Shown in pieces: positions 52,196-63,897 of a stretch of DNA of 64,000 nucleotides; the stretch's first letter is position 1; each line of letters starts with the position of its first letter. The notes below the pieces were generated by a model, which worked only from the letters and a program-made list of their open reading frames with translations, had not been told where the DNA came from and searched no databases. Position numbers and translations under genes: made by a program. The DNA is from Dendrolimus kikuchii. Its lineage: Eukaryota; Arthropoda; Insecta; Lepidoptera; Lasiocampidae. The stretch is from assembly GCA_019925095.2 (NCBI GenBank), contig CM034389.1, forward strand, positions 2,068,001 through 2,132,000. Direction: 5' to 3'.

Positions 52196-52494
52196 AATAT
52201 TGTGTATAGCTTGTACCCGTCATTAATAAAGAATAAGCGGAGTAATATTGCTATGGTATGTTAAAAACCGATATTATCGATATTGAAATATCAAGAAATG
52301 GTATCGTTTAATCGAATAATATCGATATCTACAGCTCTCTGTCGTCATTCACCTTTTCATCGATATCGCCACAGTATCTGTTTTCCTTGTATACTCCTCT
52401 ATTCTGACATATTTACATCCATCAATCCCATTTTTTGCTTATTTTTTGGAAGATATAATTTCATTGCTTATCGTTTTAAATTGTTAAAGTAACA
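52196..52494. other. Unassigned, ATCGAT-rich
   Basis: Several ATCGAT/ATCGATAT motifs at 52270-52370. Nothing else. Confidence 0.4.
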
Positions 52495-52495
52495 A

Positions 52496-53845
52496 AAAGT
52501 AATTTTATTTCAATTGTATCTATTGTCTTTAAATAAAATAACTAAGTATTCAAATATGGAATGAAATGGGAGAATATCATTTATTAATTTCCATTGATAT
52601 TTTTCGGGAATTTTATTTCAATTGTATTTGTTGTCTTTAAATAAAATTACTAAGTATTCAAATATCACATGAAATAGGGGAATATTGTTCATTCGATTGA
52701 TATTTTTCGGTAATTTTATTTATTGTCTTTAAATAAAATTACTAAGTATTCAAATATGAAATGAAATGGGAGAATATCATTTATTGTTTTCCGTTGATGT
52801 TTGTCGGTAATTTTATTTCAATTTTATTTACTGTTTTTAAATAAAATTACTAAGTATTGAAATATGGAATCAAATAGAAGAATATCATTTATTAATTTCC
52901 ATTGATATTTTTCGGTAATTTTATTTCAATTGTATTTGTTGTCTTTAAATAAAATTACTAAGTATTCAAATATCACATGAAATAGGGGAATATTGTTTAT
53001 TCAATTGATATTTTTCGGTAATTTTATTTAGATTTTATTTATTGTCTTTAAATAAAATTACTAAGTATTCAAATATGGAATGAAATGGGAGAATATCATT
53101 TATTGATTTCCATTGATGTTTGTCGGTAATTTTATTTCAATTGTATTTATTATCTTTAAATAAAATGACTAAGTATTCAAACAGGGAATGAAATAGGAGA
53201 ATATTATTTATTGATTTCTATTGATATTTTTCGGTAATTTTATTTCAATTGTATTTATTATCTTTAAATAAAATGACTAAGTATTCAAATATCGAATGAA
53301 ATAGGAGAATATTATTTATTGATTTCTATTGATATTTTTCGGTAATTTTATTTCAATTGTATTTGTTGTCTTTAAATAAAATTACTAAGTATTCAAATAT
53401 GGAATGAAATAGGAGAATATCATTTATGGATTTCCATTGATGTTTGTCGGTAATTTTATTTCAATTGTATTTGTTGTAATTAAATAAAATTACTAAGTAT
53501 TCAAATATGGAATGAAATAGGAGAATATCATTTATTGATTTCTATTGATATTTTTCGGTAATTTTATTTCAATTGTATTTGTTGTCTTTAAATAAAATTA
53601 CTAAGTATTCAAATATCGAATGAAATAGGAGAATATCATTTATTGATTTCTATTGATATTTTTCGGTAACTTTATTTCAATTGTATTTGTTGTCTTTAAA
53701 TAAAATTACTAAGTATTCAAATATCGAATGAAATAGGAGAATATCATTTATTGATTTCTATTGATATTTTTCGGTAATTTTATTTCAATTGTATTTGTTG
53801 TCTTTAAATAAAATTACTAAGTATTAAAATATCGAATGATAAACA
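52496..53845. repeat. 108-bp satellite array, ~12.5 units
   Basis: Units begin GGTAATTTTATTTCAATTGT at 52498, 52606, 52709, 52806, 52914, 53017, 53125, 53233, 53341, 53449, 53557, 53665 and 53773 (first start inferred by alignment). The last six full steps are exactly 108 bp. Early units vary (103, 97, 103). Units 2 and 5 share ATCACATGAAATAGGGGAAT, so a three-unit higher-order period is present in the left half. AT-rich with TTTAAATAAAATTACTAAGT in each unit. Confidence 0.95.
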
Positions 53846-54305
53846 GGAGACTATCATTATATATACTAACTTCTCATCTATAAATTGAAGTGATAATCTA
53901 GAAAATAAACTAATATGGGCACGGCGTGTTTGTGTGACAAGAATCACTTCGTATTGTAGTTATGGCCATCAGTTCAACAATTAATTTACACTTCTGAATC
54001 ATGAATGTTGTTACTTTAAATAATCCTCTACTATTTATCTTATTTAGAGACCCACCTTTAAAATTTCGCCTCAAAATTGGGGTTGGCAAAATTGGTTCAA
54101 TTTTTTATTGCAATCAGTCTTAAAATCAATTGAGATAATTATAACCTCACAAGACGTCGCAGCCTGAATGATTTTGTACGAGCATAACAACTTATAACGT
54201 CATAAGTTTATACAAGGAGTCAAGTAACGTACTACTTATTGCTTATACAGTATTTTAAATGATTTCTATCAGGATATTTTGGAAATAAGATGTAACTTTA
54301 ACGCC
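53846..54305. other. Unassigned DNA beside the satellite
   Basis: No supported feature. Confidence 0.4.
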
Positions 54306-54700
54306 TTTCTTTTATTAATCGACTTCAAATAAAGGAGGTTCTCAATTCGTCATGAAACAATGTTTTTTTTAATGTATACTCAGCCATGATTTTTTTTCTT
54401 TGTAAACCGATTTTGATGATTTTTTTGTGTTCGATTTAGTAAAGCTTCGAAATGGGAATATATATTTTATTGCTATCGGATTTTGGGTTCCGAAGATATA
54501 GCAAAAAAATCTTTGAAATAAGGCAGAATGTGAAATTTTTGCGGCCATAACTTTATTGTTTTTGTATCGATTTTGGTCATTCCGTTTTTGTTAGATTCAG
54601 TATTTTTTATTATTTACTTAGCACCGATATCAAGATGTTGTAGATAATTTTTGATTTTTAGTTAGTTACTCTCTAGAAGTCGGTTTCTTTTTTTTGTTAG
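54306..54700. mobile_element. Inverted-repeat element (CGACTTCAAA ends), short copy
   Basis: Left TTAATCGACTTCAAATAAAG GAGGTTCTCAATTCGTCA; right AGCACCGATATCAAGATGTT and AGAAGTCGGTTTC. Same family as 37078-39052 with a single internal segment. Confidence 0.6.
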
Positions 54701-54884
54701 AATTTTGCTATATATTAGTATTTGTTGAAACATATGCCTGCCTCAATTATGATATGGTGGTCAATAATAATTCGACTCCTATAGAAGTAAACGGTACCCT
54801 AACGTATTGTATTAAGATAGTTCAGAAAGTGTTAAGTACAAATAAGACTAGATAGATAAGGATACATTTGAAAATATATAGATA

Positions 54885-55339
<455 letters not shown>

Positions 55340-55344
55340 TAGTA

Positions 55345-55780
55345 AATAGATAAGGGATAAATGTGAAAAAATAGCAAGAAATGAAAGATACATGTAATAG
55401 TATTAAGGACCTAAGCAAATTTTTTTCTGAAAATAATAAAAAACGACAATAAAAAGAAAAGATAAAAAAATAAGAAAATATATACAAAAAAAGATAAAAA
55501 AGGCCGGACAGATCTTGTTCGTCTGGCGGAGGGGAATATAAAAGAAACCATACCCTAAATCATTATAATAATACATGAAGCAAAAACTTTGTACCCCTTT
55601 TTACGAAAATTGCACTTATAGTTTATATAGAGAAGAAGTGCAGAACGCTAATCGTTTTTTAAATTATGCATAAAAAATACATTACATCAATAAAAAAAAC
55701 ACACACACTACCATGTATTTGACACACACACGCATATATACTCTTTCGTTTATTGTTAAAGTCAAATTAACAGTGTAGCC
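55345..55780. other. AT-rich, short shared block
   Basis: 55512-55545 (CTTGTTCGTCTGGCGGAGGGG) resembles 39068-39095. Also A-rich runs and a CA stretch at 55695-55735. No gene. Confidence 0.45.
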
Positions 55781-55784
55781 TTGG

Positions 55785-55893
55785 CGAAATCTGTGATTAT
55801 AGAAGTTATAGTCTGACAACAGAACCTTAATAATGATCAAACTTATAATTTAAATTAATTATGGTCGAATTTCGACCACAGGGCGACCACTAG
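55785..55893 (+). mobile_element. Helitron H7, 3' end with hairpin
   Basis: Palindrome TGGTCGAATTTCGACCA (55862-55878) then CTAG|T at 55890-55893. Partner of 16975-17064. Confidence 0.7.
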
Positions 55894-55901
55894 TTATTTC
55901 T

Positions 55902-56220
55902 ATCCGTGCAGGAACGGAGAAAGAATACAATTTCCTGCGGCCGGGCGGCTTGTCGTAAGAGGCGACTTAACAACCCACAGCCAGGTGGTAGGGTATTTGC
56001 CCGACTGGATGGCGACCACCCCTGGTCTAGAGTATGCCGCCATAACAACCTTGTGTTGTGTTCCGGCATTAGTAACCAGGTTCCAGTATGCCCTTAAGAG
56101 AGCAGCAGCGCATTTGTAGCACCTTTGGTGTTGCAAATGTCCATAGGCGATGGTAACCGCTTTCCATCAAGCGGGCCGTCTGCCTGTTTGCTGAACTCCT
56201 GCAATAAAAATAAAAAAAAA
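55902..56220 (+). mobile_element. S1 retroposon, full length
   Basis: Inserted 8 bp downstream of the Helitron CTAG. AGTTA occurs on both sides. Confidence 0.87.
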
Positions 56221-56424
56221 GTTAAAATAAATATATCTGAGGGTAAACAAAAGAATCACATTACTGTGATTCTTATCTTCATGCGACTCTTTGAAAAGAT
56301 GTCTGAAGAATTAAAATAATATACACGCTTTATATCAATGAAACGTTAGCTCAATTACGCCACACAATAGCGAAATTCTAAGAAAATTAAACGTTAATTA
56401 AAAGTGTTAACATTAACAATTAAA

Positions 56425-56875
56425 CTTATACACACACTCAAACCAACGCGCACTACCATCGCATTGCATTACACGCACATTTCACAAACAAACCAAGACA
56501 CACAAAGAGCCTAAAAATTAATAACCCAGGCACAGAAAAGAAAAAACCAACACACAGGGCACTAGATAGGACTATATATAAGTATAGATATAAGGCCAAC
56601 AGTGCACATGCACTTCCTCACAACACCAGCATGTAACAGATACACTCTATATTAGTATAAGTTTAGTCTTAAAAATAGGATAAATTAATATAATAAGTTA
56701 ATCTTAAGGTACACCATAACATATAAATCACTAAATTAATGTCACACACTAACAAAAATAAACAATAAGCGTGTATGGACTCTAAAATTTTTCATAGAAA
56801 TTAAGTAGTAAAAAAGGTACGGAACTCGAGTCCGTAGATATGTTAATAATATAAAAAAAAAAAAGAAAAAAAAAA
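56425..56875 (+). mobile_element. A-tailed LINE 3' end (family D), second copy
   Basis: Collinear with 1493-1910, ending GGTACGGAACTCGAGTCCGT, AGATATGTTAATAATAT and an A/G-rich tail. Confidence 0.8.
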
Positions 56876-56879
56876 CATC

Positions 56880-57134
56880 TAATATTTTCTTAAGTTTTCG
56901 TAACTTGTATACATAATAAAACTACTAAATAAATAATAACCATAAACAAAGTTAAAACTAAATAATTAAATACAACAAGTTGGCGATAGGCTAAATAAAA
57001 CTTTAACAATACTCGTTGACACTTGACATCTTTGTCTTCCGTGATTACGGTCACTGAAAAGTAGCCGAAACGTTGGAAAAACCAAAATCAAATAAATTAC
57101 CGCGCTTAAAACTATAAAAACGTAGTTTTATTAT
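56880..57134. mobile_element. Fold-back element, left arm deleted
   Basis: Head TAATATTTTCTTAAGTTTTC, then jumps to AATAATAACCATAAACAAAG and the complete right arm ending AAAAACGTAGTTTTATTA. Confidence 0.75.
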
Positions 57135-57427
57135 AATGTTGACATTGCCAAAAATTTTAGTTATAAACACATTTTTCAATATAACATGTATGCATTGAAT
57201 TCCAATTTCATTGAAATTCCAATCAAGTGAGGTGTACATGTTTAGTCATAAAAGTACGAGTATGTTAAGGATGAAGTGACTTTTTGTGTTTTCTACCTAC
57301 GCTTTATAATGATTGTTGTTTAACAGGACACATGCTGTGATACAGAAACGTATCCAGATTAGCGCCAGTTTTTATGCTTAATTTTCATTATACCTACTCC
57401 CACGACAGCAAGCAGGGACGTAGGCAG

Positions 57428-57590
57428 CACATTCTTTTTGTTGCTGAAATACAGCAGACAAGCTGACGACCCACCTGATGGAAAGTGGTTATTAACGCCT
57501 ATAGACATTTGCGACACCAAAGTGCTACCATTGCGTTGCCACCCTCGAAGGAAGGACCGGAACATAACCACTAATGTCAGAGCATAACCA
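57428..57590 (-). mobile_element. S1-related fragment, old
   Basis: CAGCAGACAAGCTGACGACC, GATGGAAAGTGGTTATTAAC, CACTAATGTCAGAGCATAAC. Cut by the following LINE. Confidence 0.65.
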
Positions 57591-57594
57591 AAAT

Positions 57595-59250
57595 AAACCA
57601 AATAGTATAAATAATGAAATTAAAATAATATCAGACGGATCAAAAATGTTAAGCGATGGAAAAGAAATTGCTAAATATTTCAATATTTTTTTTATAAATA
57701 TAGGACATACAAAATCTACTACAAAAATTAAGAAAAATTCATCTGTAAACGGAAAAACAATTATTAATTATATCTCTTTTGAACCACTTACATGTAATGA
57801 AATATATAAAACAGTAATAAATTTACGTAATAGATAGTAGATATGATGAAATTACAACAAAAAGTATAAAACAAAACATATTGACATTTCTTGAGTCTTT
57901 AACGTTTTTATCTTTTAAAAAGGTGTGTTTTGAAACGATCTAAAGCGTTCTGCGCTCCAAAACAGAGGAAAGTCAAAAATATTTGAAACAGTAATGAGTA
58001 CTTTCTGGTACCTAACCAGAATTGTGAAATTTTTAGAAAAAAAAGTAATTTATAACAACAAAACGGCTTCGTAAAAAGCATGTCAACTATTTTAATTTAA
58101 TTAATACATTTCTTGACGCACTTGATAAGAAAGAAATTCCTTTAGCTATATTTTTGGACATGATTAAAGCATTTGACATGGTTTGCCATAAAATTCTATT
58201 ACACAAATTAAATAACTATTAGAGGTCCGGCATATAACTGGTTTCAAAGTTATCTCATGAATCGAAAACAATATATACAAATAAAAAGAATAAATCCAAA
58301 CAACTTAAAAGCATATAGATCGGAATATTCCTGGAATCAAAATGGTATTCCTCAAGGTAGTATTTTTGGTCCAATCTTATTTATTATTTATATAAATGGA
58401 TCACCAGACACCACAAATCAATACTCTATACTATTTTCTGACGATACTACTGTTAAGCGAAAGAGGTATCGGAGACGTGGAAAATATCACCAACAAAGCA
58501 TTAAATTATGTTCGAAGTTGGCTAGACTCGAATAATTTCAATATGAATACAAACAAAACTAAATTCGTAAAATTGTTGATATCTAACAATAAATCTGATA
58601 ATAATAAATTACATGTTACATATAATGATACTGACATTGAACAAATAAATGAAATCCATTTTTTTGGAATTGATTATTGATAATAACTGCAGATGGAAAT
58701 CACAAGTAGAAAAAGTTTGTAAAAAAATAAATAATATTGTTTTCGCACTTCCAAAAATTAAAGTTCTAATAAATATAGATAACAGCTATCATGGTATACC
58801 ATAGTGATGTACACTCCGTACTACGATATGGATTAATCATATAGAAAAACCCTACAGATATCCAAAGAGCATTTATTGCGCAAAAGAAATGCCTTAAATC
58901 CATATTTAATATTAAAAGTACTGACTCATGTCGACCAATATTTACAAAATATAAGCTACTCTTACTTTCCCGTCATTATATATTCCTGAAATGTGCAAAT
59001 TAATACGCAATAAAGATGAAAGAGCTACAACTAAATAGAAAAATAGCATAAAAACCTTTAGCAATACTAAGTTTGACTTGACATACGCAATAACTGCTAC
59101 TCTATGGCTGTAAAGATATATATAATAAATTATCAACAAAATATAGACAAACGTCCAATTTAGAGTTTAACAGAAAAATGTATGACTGGCTATACAATAG
59201 ACGTTTTTATTCGTTAAATGAATATTTTGACTTCCGACAATTATAACAAA
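57595..59250 (+). pseudogene. Degraded LINE ORF2 with reverse transcriptase core
   Basis: In order, over several frames: KEIAKYFNIFFINIGH; SKIFETVMSTF; MIKAFDMVCHKILLHKL; YNWFQSYLMNRKQYIQIK; NGIPQGSIFGPILFIIYING (motif 4 region); YSILFSDDTTVK (catalytic FxDD, with S for A); NNFNMNTNKTKFVKL; and a C-terminus FNRKMYDWLYNRRFYSLNEY. This is the Jockey/CR1-type order. Many stops and frameshifts, no endonuclease domain, AT-rich throughout. No A-tail or TSD located. Confidence 0.85.
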
Positions 59251-59271
59251 ATATTAAATTTTTCGTGTAGA

Positions 59272-59580
59272 GTCGTGGTAGCGTAATGGCTAGTGCACGC
59301 GTCCCAAACTCAGAGGGCGCGGGTTCGATCCTGGCCGGAACGCATGCACCACTTAGACAGTTTTCTGATCTAATGTGCATATTCTTACAATTACCACGTG
59401 CTAATAACGGTGAAGGCAACAGCGTGATGCAACCTGCACATCGAGATAACCGATGTGTCAAACCTGCCAAGCCGCCTTGGACAAGCGTGGCGGGTATACG
59501 TCCGTTCCCCCTATAATGGGAGGCCCGAGCCCAGCAGTGGGACATTTATGGGCTGATATTTATTTTATTTTTATATTAAA
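59272..59580 (+). mobile_element. tRNA-derived SINE, complete head
   Basis: A box TAGCGTAATGG (59279-59289) and B box GGTTCGATCC (59322-59331), 43 bp apart as in a tRNA gene. The body has ACTTAGACAGTTTTCTGATC and TTACCACGTG. The 3' region is GAGCCCAGCAGTGGGACATT, TATGGGCTGAT, then T/A-rich sequence. This is the typical lepidopteran SINE layout. Confidence 0.9.
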
Positions 59581-59990
59581 TTTTTTACCCTATATTGTAT
59601 TATCTATAATTGTAGATAGATATCTTACATCTATTCTAAAATTTTGACTTAAAATTGGTAATGTTTTATATTAAAATTTGACATAATACCTAAATATTTT
59701 TTTATTGTATAGATTGAAATTATTACTCTATTTATATTAAATTTATTTGAATTTAATTGCATGCATGACTTAAAATGTAAATGTTTTAGATTTAATATAA
59801 TTTAAAATGTAAAAGTTATAAAACATATATTTTTAAACATTTGGACGACCATAGGTCAGATACGGTGATACTAGTCACACTGTTTTACCAACCATTGTCC
59901 ACATACCACTACCTATATCTCTGCAAATAAAGATTCATTCATTCATTCTATGCAAGCTTTCGTCTAGATGTCAAAACAGAACAGCACGTT
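59581..59990. other. AT-rich, no feature
   Basis: Low-complexity AT-rich DNA. ATTCATTCATTC at 59936-59948. Confidence 0.5.
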
Positions 59991-59992
59991 TT

Positions 59993-60313
59993 ATCCGTGC
60001 AGGAACGGAGAAAGAATACAATTTCCTGCGGCCGGGCGGCCTGTCGTAAGAGGCGACAAAACAACCCACAGCCAGGTGGTAGATGGCCCGGTTGGAGGCC
60101 CGATTGGATGGCTACCACCGCTGGTCTAAAGTATGTCGCCATAAGAACCTTGAGTTGTGTTCCGGCATTAGTGACCAGGTTCCAGTCTCCCTTAAGAGAG
60201 CAGCAGCGCATTTGTAGCAGCTTTGGTGTTGCAAATGTCCATAGGCGATGGTAACCGCTTTCCATCAAGTGGGCCGTTTGCCTGTCTGCTGATCTCCTGC
60301 AATAAAAAAAAAA
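59993..60313 (+). mobile_element. S1 retroposon with small insertion
   Basis: Full length. It carries AGATGGCCCGGTTGGAGGCC in place of the usual GGTAGGGCATTTGCCC, so that region is locally rearranged. Confidence 0.87.
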
Positions 60314-60527
60314 CATGCCAAACCATCTTACCATTTATCTTTCAATTCTTGTTATCACATCTTCCTTCAATCCACAACATTCCCTTTCCACACTTTTTCT
60401 TATCATTTATGTTTGGATATTGTAAAGATGGCAAAGCTGAAACGCATCATATTGGAAACTGAACTCAAAATTTCTAGAATCACCGATTTATAAGAAAAAC
60501 GATTACAGCACCATATAGGCTATCAAT

Positions 60528-60837
60528 TTTTTTTTATTGCAGGAGTCAGTAGACAGGCAGACGGCCCACTTGATGGAAAGCGGTTACCATCGCCTATGGA
60601 CATTTGCAACAGCAAAGTTGCTACAAATGCGCTGCTGCTCTCTTAAGGGAAACTGGAACCTGGTCAGTAATGCCGGAGCACAACTCAAGGTTGTTATGGC
60701 GACATACTTTAGACCAGGGGTGGTAGCCATCCAGTCGGGCAAATGCCCTACTACCTGACTGTGGGTTGTTAAATCGCCTCTTACGACAGGCCGCCAGGCC
60801 GCAGGAAATTGTATTCTTTCTCCGTTCCTACACGGAT
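60528..60837 (-). mobile_element. S1 retroposon, full length
   Basis: Minus-strand copy only 215 bp from the plus-strand copy before it, so the two form an inverted pair. Confidence 0.87.
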
Positions 60838-60857
60838 AAAAAGTGTAGTTTTTGTAT

Positions 60858-60955
60858 AGAAATGTACTTTATTGTACAAAAATAGGAATTAGGTACAAAT
60901 GGCGTCTTTATCGCTAGCAGCGATCTCTTCGAGCAACCTTTGGATACTGGGATAG
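60858..60955 (-). repeat. LINE-L 3' UTR fragment
   Basis: Inverse block GCGTCTTTATCGCTAGCAGC, GATCTCTTCGAGCAACC. Confidence 0.6.
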
Positions 60956-60996
60956 AGAGAGAGAAATATATAGCACAAAAGTTAAGGCAGGATTTA

Positions 60997-61212
60997 GTTG
61001 CACCAATAGAAGAGGCCTCGTGAGGGAGGCTCCTGCCTGCCAGGGCATCACGGAGCTGGGTATCCCATTTATCCGTAGCCCTGGCATAAGGTGCAAGAAG
61101 GAACACCCAGGGGTTGTAGTGGGTATCCCTAACTGGGGAGTGGCAATAGCGTGGCACCTGTTCTGACTGGGCACGCTGGTGCCACCCCCGATCTGGCGAA
61201 TCCCACATATAT
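60997..61212 (+). repeat. R1-like LINE 3' UTR, copy 3
   Basis: GAGGCCTCGTGAGGGAGGCT, CCTGCCAGGGCATCACGGAG, GTAGTGGGTATCCCTAACTG, matching 43760-43980. No coding part. Confidence 0.75.
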
Positions 61213-61226
61213 AGATATACCTACTA

Positions 61227-61559
61227 CTAGCGGCCCCGGCAGTCGTTGTCCTGCTTTGAATAAATAAAAATCTAGGACCCGATCTCAACGCCACCTACCG
61301 GTTCCAACTGTGGATTTAAACCCACCCAGAAACCCACTCAAACACACAAAAACAAAATCACCAAAATCGGTCCAGGTGATTAGGAGGATTCTAGAACCCG
61401 ATCTCAGCGCCACCTACCGATTCGAACGGAATAAAAAGTATCCTATGTCCGTCTCCTGGTTCTAAGCTACCTCCCCACCAATTTTCAGCCAAATCGGTAC
61501 TGCCGTTCTTGAGTTATAAATAGTGTAACTACCACAACTTTCTTTTATATAATAGAAGA
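61227..61559 (-). mobile_element. Helitron H2, minus strand
   Basis: CTAGCGGCCCCGGCAGTCGT to CTTTCTTTTATATAATAGAAGA. Sits directly after the LINE UTR. Confidence 0.85.
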
Positions 61560-61739
61560 TATAAATACATTCATTTACACGCATAAATATATAGAGCAAT
61601 TTTCAATTTATTTTGTATTTACGAATAAATAGTATAGTAATTTCACGAACGTGATGTTATGTAATTCATGTTATAACAGAAATACCGACATTTTAAAACG
61701 TGTTTCTTAGTAAACGTGTAAAGAAATTTAATTTTCTAA

Positions 61740-61925
61740 CACGTATCTGAAGTCGGTGCACGCGTCATAAACATAAAAATGTACTGTTATTCTTGAAAAT
61801 TACTAAGCACCGGACAATTACTCATGTTTTAGATAATATATATTAATAATCGTTAGCTTTAGAAATACAAGAAGATTTTATACTTTTTATTTTTTAGTTT
61901 TTGAAGTCGTTGATTTTTTATGAGA
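61740..61925. repeat. Palindromic sub-element relic
   Basis: GAAGTCGGTGCACGCGTC, GATAATATATATTAATAATC, TTTTGAAGTCGTTGATTTTT: third copy of the 38475-38740 type, with decayed left arm. Confidence 0.65.
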
Positions 61926-62062
61926 CTGTCAAGTCTTGTATCTCCTCTGACTTAGAGACTACTTTTGATGCTATTAATTTTTTTGTCTTTCTTTTTTCAT
62001 TAATTTAGATAAGGTTGCGCATTAAGCAGCCTGGCTGCAGCAGAAAATCTTAGCAGCCAGTC

Positions 62063-62215
62063 TTTTTTTTATTGCGGGGCTTGCAAACAGGAAGACGGCC
62101 CAGGTCAAGGACATTGGTTACCGTCTCCTGCAGGTAGACTATAGATGATTGCAAAGCCTTATGATGGGATACAGAGAATGGGATAGGGTGATGACACAGA
62201 GGGGCGAAAAGAAAT
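62063..62215 (-). mobile_element. S2 repeat fragment
   Basis: TTTTTTATTGCGGGGCTTGC, GAAGACGGCCCAGGTCAAGG, ATGGGATACAGAGAATGGGA. Confidence 0.55.
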
Positions 62216-62449
62216 GGTGATAGTTCCTCCTTCGGCGTCGGATCGAGGTTGAGGAAGCTGCGTTCCTCGTGCATCAGTTCCTCCTGCCCTAACAACCGCA
62301 AGGGCCATCAACGATGGATGACACGGGGATAACATCGTTTAATGACCCAGAAGTAGAGTTGCGTTGTATTCCCAAATGCGCGTCCTATATTACGGTTACG
62401 ATAGGGGATAGATGCTCCTACCAGGAACAGCGAAGGGGCTATGCCATAA

Positions 62450-62600
62450 ACCCAAGGCCCTGGCATTAAGGTCGAAGGACGGAATACCGAAGGGTTTTAG
62501 TGCGTATCTCTAACTGTGGTGTGCCAGTAGCATCTTTAGTTTTGCCTAGAGGTGCTACTGCCACCCCAACACGGCTGATGGCCCTTAATCGGGTTAAGCC
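62450..62600 (+). repeat. R1-like LINE 3' UTR, diverged copy 4
   Basis: CCCTGGCATTAAGGTCGAAG, GGGTTTTAGTGCGTATCTCT, AGGTGCTACTGCCACCCCAA. Confidence 0.65.
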
Positions 62601-62829
62601 TGGTTAAAAGAAGGGGGGATAGATGCTCCTTTATCAAGGAGTGGCTCTTTGATCCAGCGCCGTCAGGAATGTCAGACGTTTCTCTAGTTCCCGAAGTTTT
62701 GACATACGGCGATGAGATGGAACACAGAAGTGGTTTAGTTGATAGATCCGGGCGTGCCATCGGGAGTACTATCGGGAGTCCAACACTACCCTACTGCTAT
62801 CCCTCGAGCAGAAGAGTGTCCATGAGGAT

Positions 62830-63055
62830 TACATACATACATAACTTCACGCCACTTCTCTTGAATAATAGAGTGCCATTCAGGCTTATTCTTACACATT
62901 CATATCTCTTGTCATGCACGCTCGTCTGTTCTTAAGGCTCCTGACATCACCTTCTGCTAATACAAGATCAATTTCATCATGGAAGGTGTGTCGTGGCCTT
63001 CCAAGACTTCTGCATCCATCCACTTTTGCATTGTATATCTGTTTAGTCATTCTTT
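62830..63055 (-). pseudogene. LINE-A, copy o
   Basis: TSD CATGAGGAT (62821-62829, 63056-63064). The minus strand keeps KQIYNAKVDGC...DEIDLVLAEGD..SLKNRRACMTR, with several small deletions and substitutions and a damaged RELA end. One of the older copies. Confidence 0.85.
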
Positions 63056-63064
63056 CATGAGGAT

Positions 63065-63540
63065 GAGGATTCTTTCACCTCGAAAAAAAGGGTAATGAGA
63101 CAGAAGGATCAGAAAGGAGAAATTGGATAGAGAGCATGTGATAGGGGGAGGAGAAAGTGGTTCATCGGAAATCTCACCTCCCATTCATCGCACAAAACAC
63201 GAGTATTCTGTGAGAGCGTGGTATCATACTGATCGAGCCAGCCCTACAAGCTGTAATCAAGATAATGACTCTAGCATGGCTATACCATGTCAAAGATCAG
63301 AAGTCTTATTCTATTATTAGCATTTTAGTAGGTGCAGCTACGGGAAATATTGGTTGCTTATTGCGTGAGTTCTAATAAGTTATCATCATACATCAGAATG
63401 AGTGCCGCAGCCCGCATCCTGGCTGCATAGTGCGCAAATTGCGCAAGCTTGATAGTGTCTGACGTTATCAGAATTGGAATAGGGGCCACTTTTTAAAATA
63501 AATAATTTTTATTCGTTTGTTGTCAGCCAATCATAGTCTA
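63065..63540. other. Unassigned DNA
   Basis: No supported feature. Purine-rich between 63065 and 63170. Confidence 0.4.
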
Positions 63541-63545
63541 CTGCT

Positions 63546-63765
63546 GGATGTACGCTTCTTCAAGACGGCGCCGTTCATCCCGGTCTTCCGTCTTCCTCAT
63601 CCAGCGCCCTTACGCAGGTCGTCAGTCTATCGGGCTGGAGGGCATCCGACATTACATTTACCGTGACGCGGTCTCCACTCCAGGACTAGGCTGCTCTATC
63701 GGCCATCGATTCTGTGACAGACAGAAACTGCCACTTCAACTTGCTAGTTTTGCAAGCTTTGTCGA
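63546..63765 (-). pseudogene. LINE-C tail fragment
   Basis: The minus strand reads KLAKLASSSGSFCLSQNRWP and, in the coding frame, ..RWPIEQPSPGVETASR / W.R.RPR.GKCNVGCPPAR, then RWMRKTEDRDERRRLEEAYI. Same family as 9155-9575. Confidence 0.65.
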
Positions 63766-63897
63766 TTCAAATTCAAATTCAAAAGTTTTTATTCAAAATA
63801 AGTTCCACTGGAGAACACTTTTTGAAGGTCATACATGTAAGTTAAAATTTAATTTTTACTTCCTATTCTATGTACACCGCTTCGCAACGTGTTGATA
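63762..63897 (+). repeat. Repeat F, uninterrupted copy
   Basis: GATTCAAATTCAAATTCAAA, AGTTTTTATTCAAAATAAGT, TCCACTGGAGAACACTTTTT, CACCGCTTCGCAACGTGTTG. Shows the empty site for the insertion at 1203-1910. Confidence 0.85.

Noticed and set aside
52496..53845. CRISPR-like array
   Set aside because: Units are contiguous 108-bp satellite monomers with no unique spacers, in a eukaryotic repeat context.
59272..59345. Functional tRNA gene
   Set aside because: A and B boxes are present, but the sequence continues into a SINE body and tail and I could not build a full acceptor stem.
59286..59516. 76-codon ORF and the 112-codon antisense ORF over the SINE
   Set aside because: The region is a tRNA-derived SINE; the ORFs are incidental.
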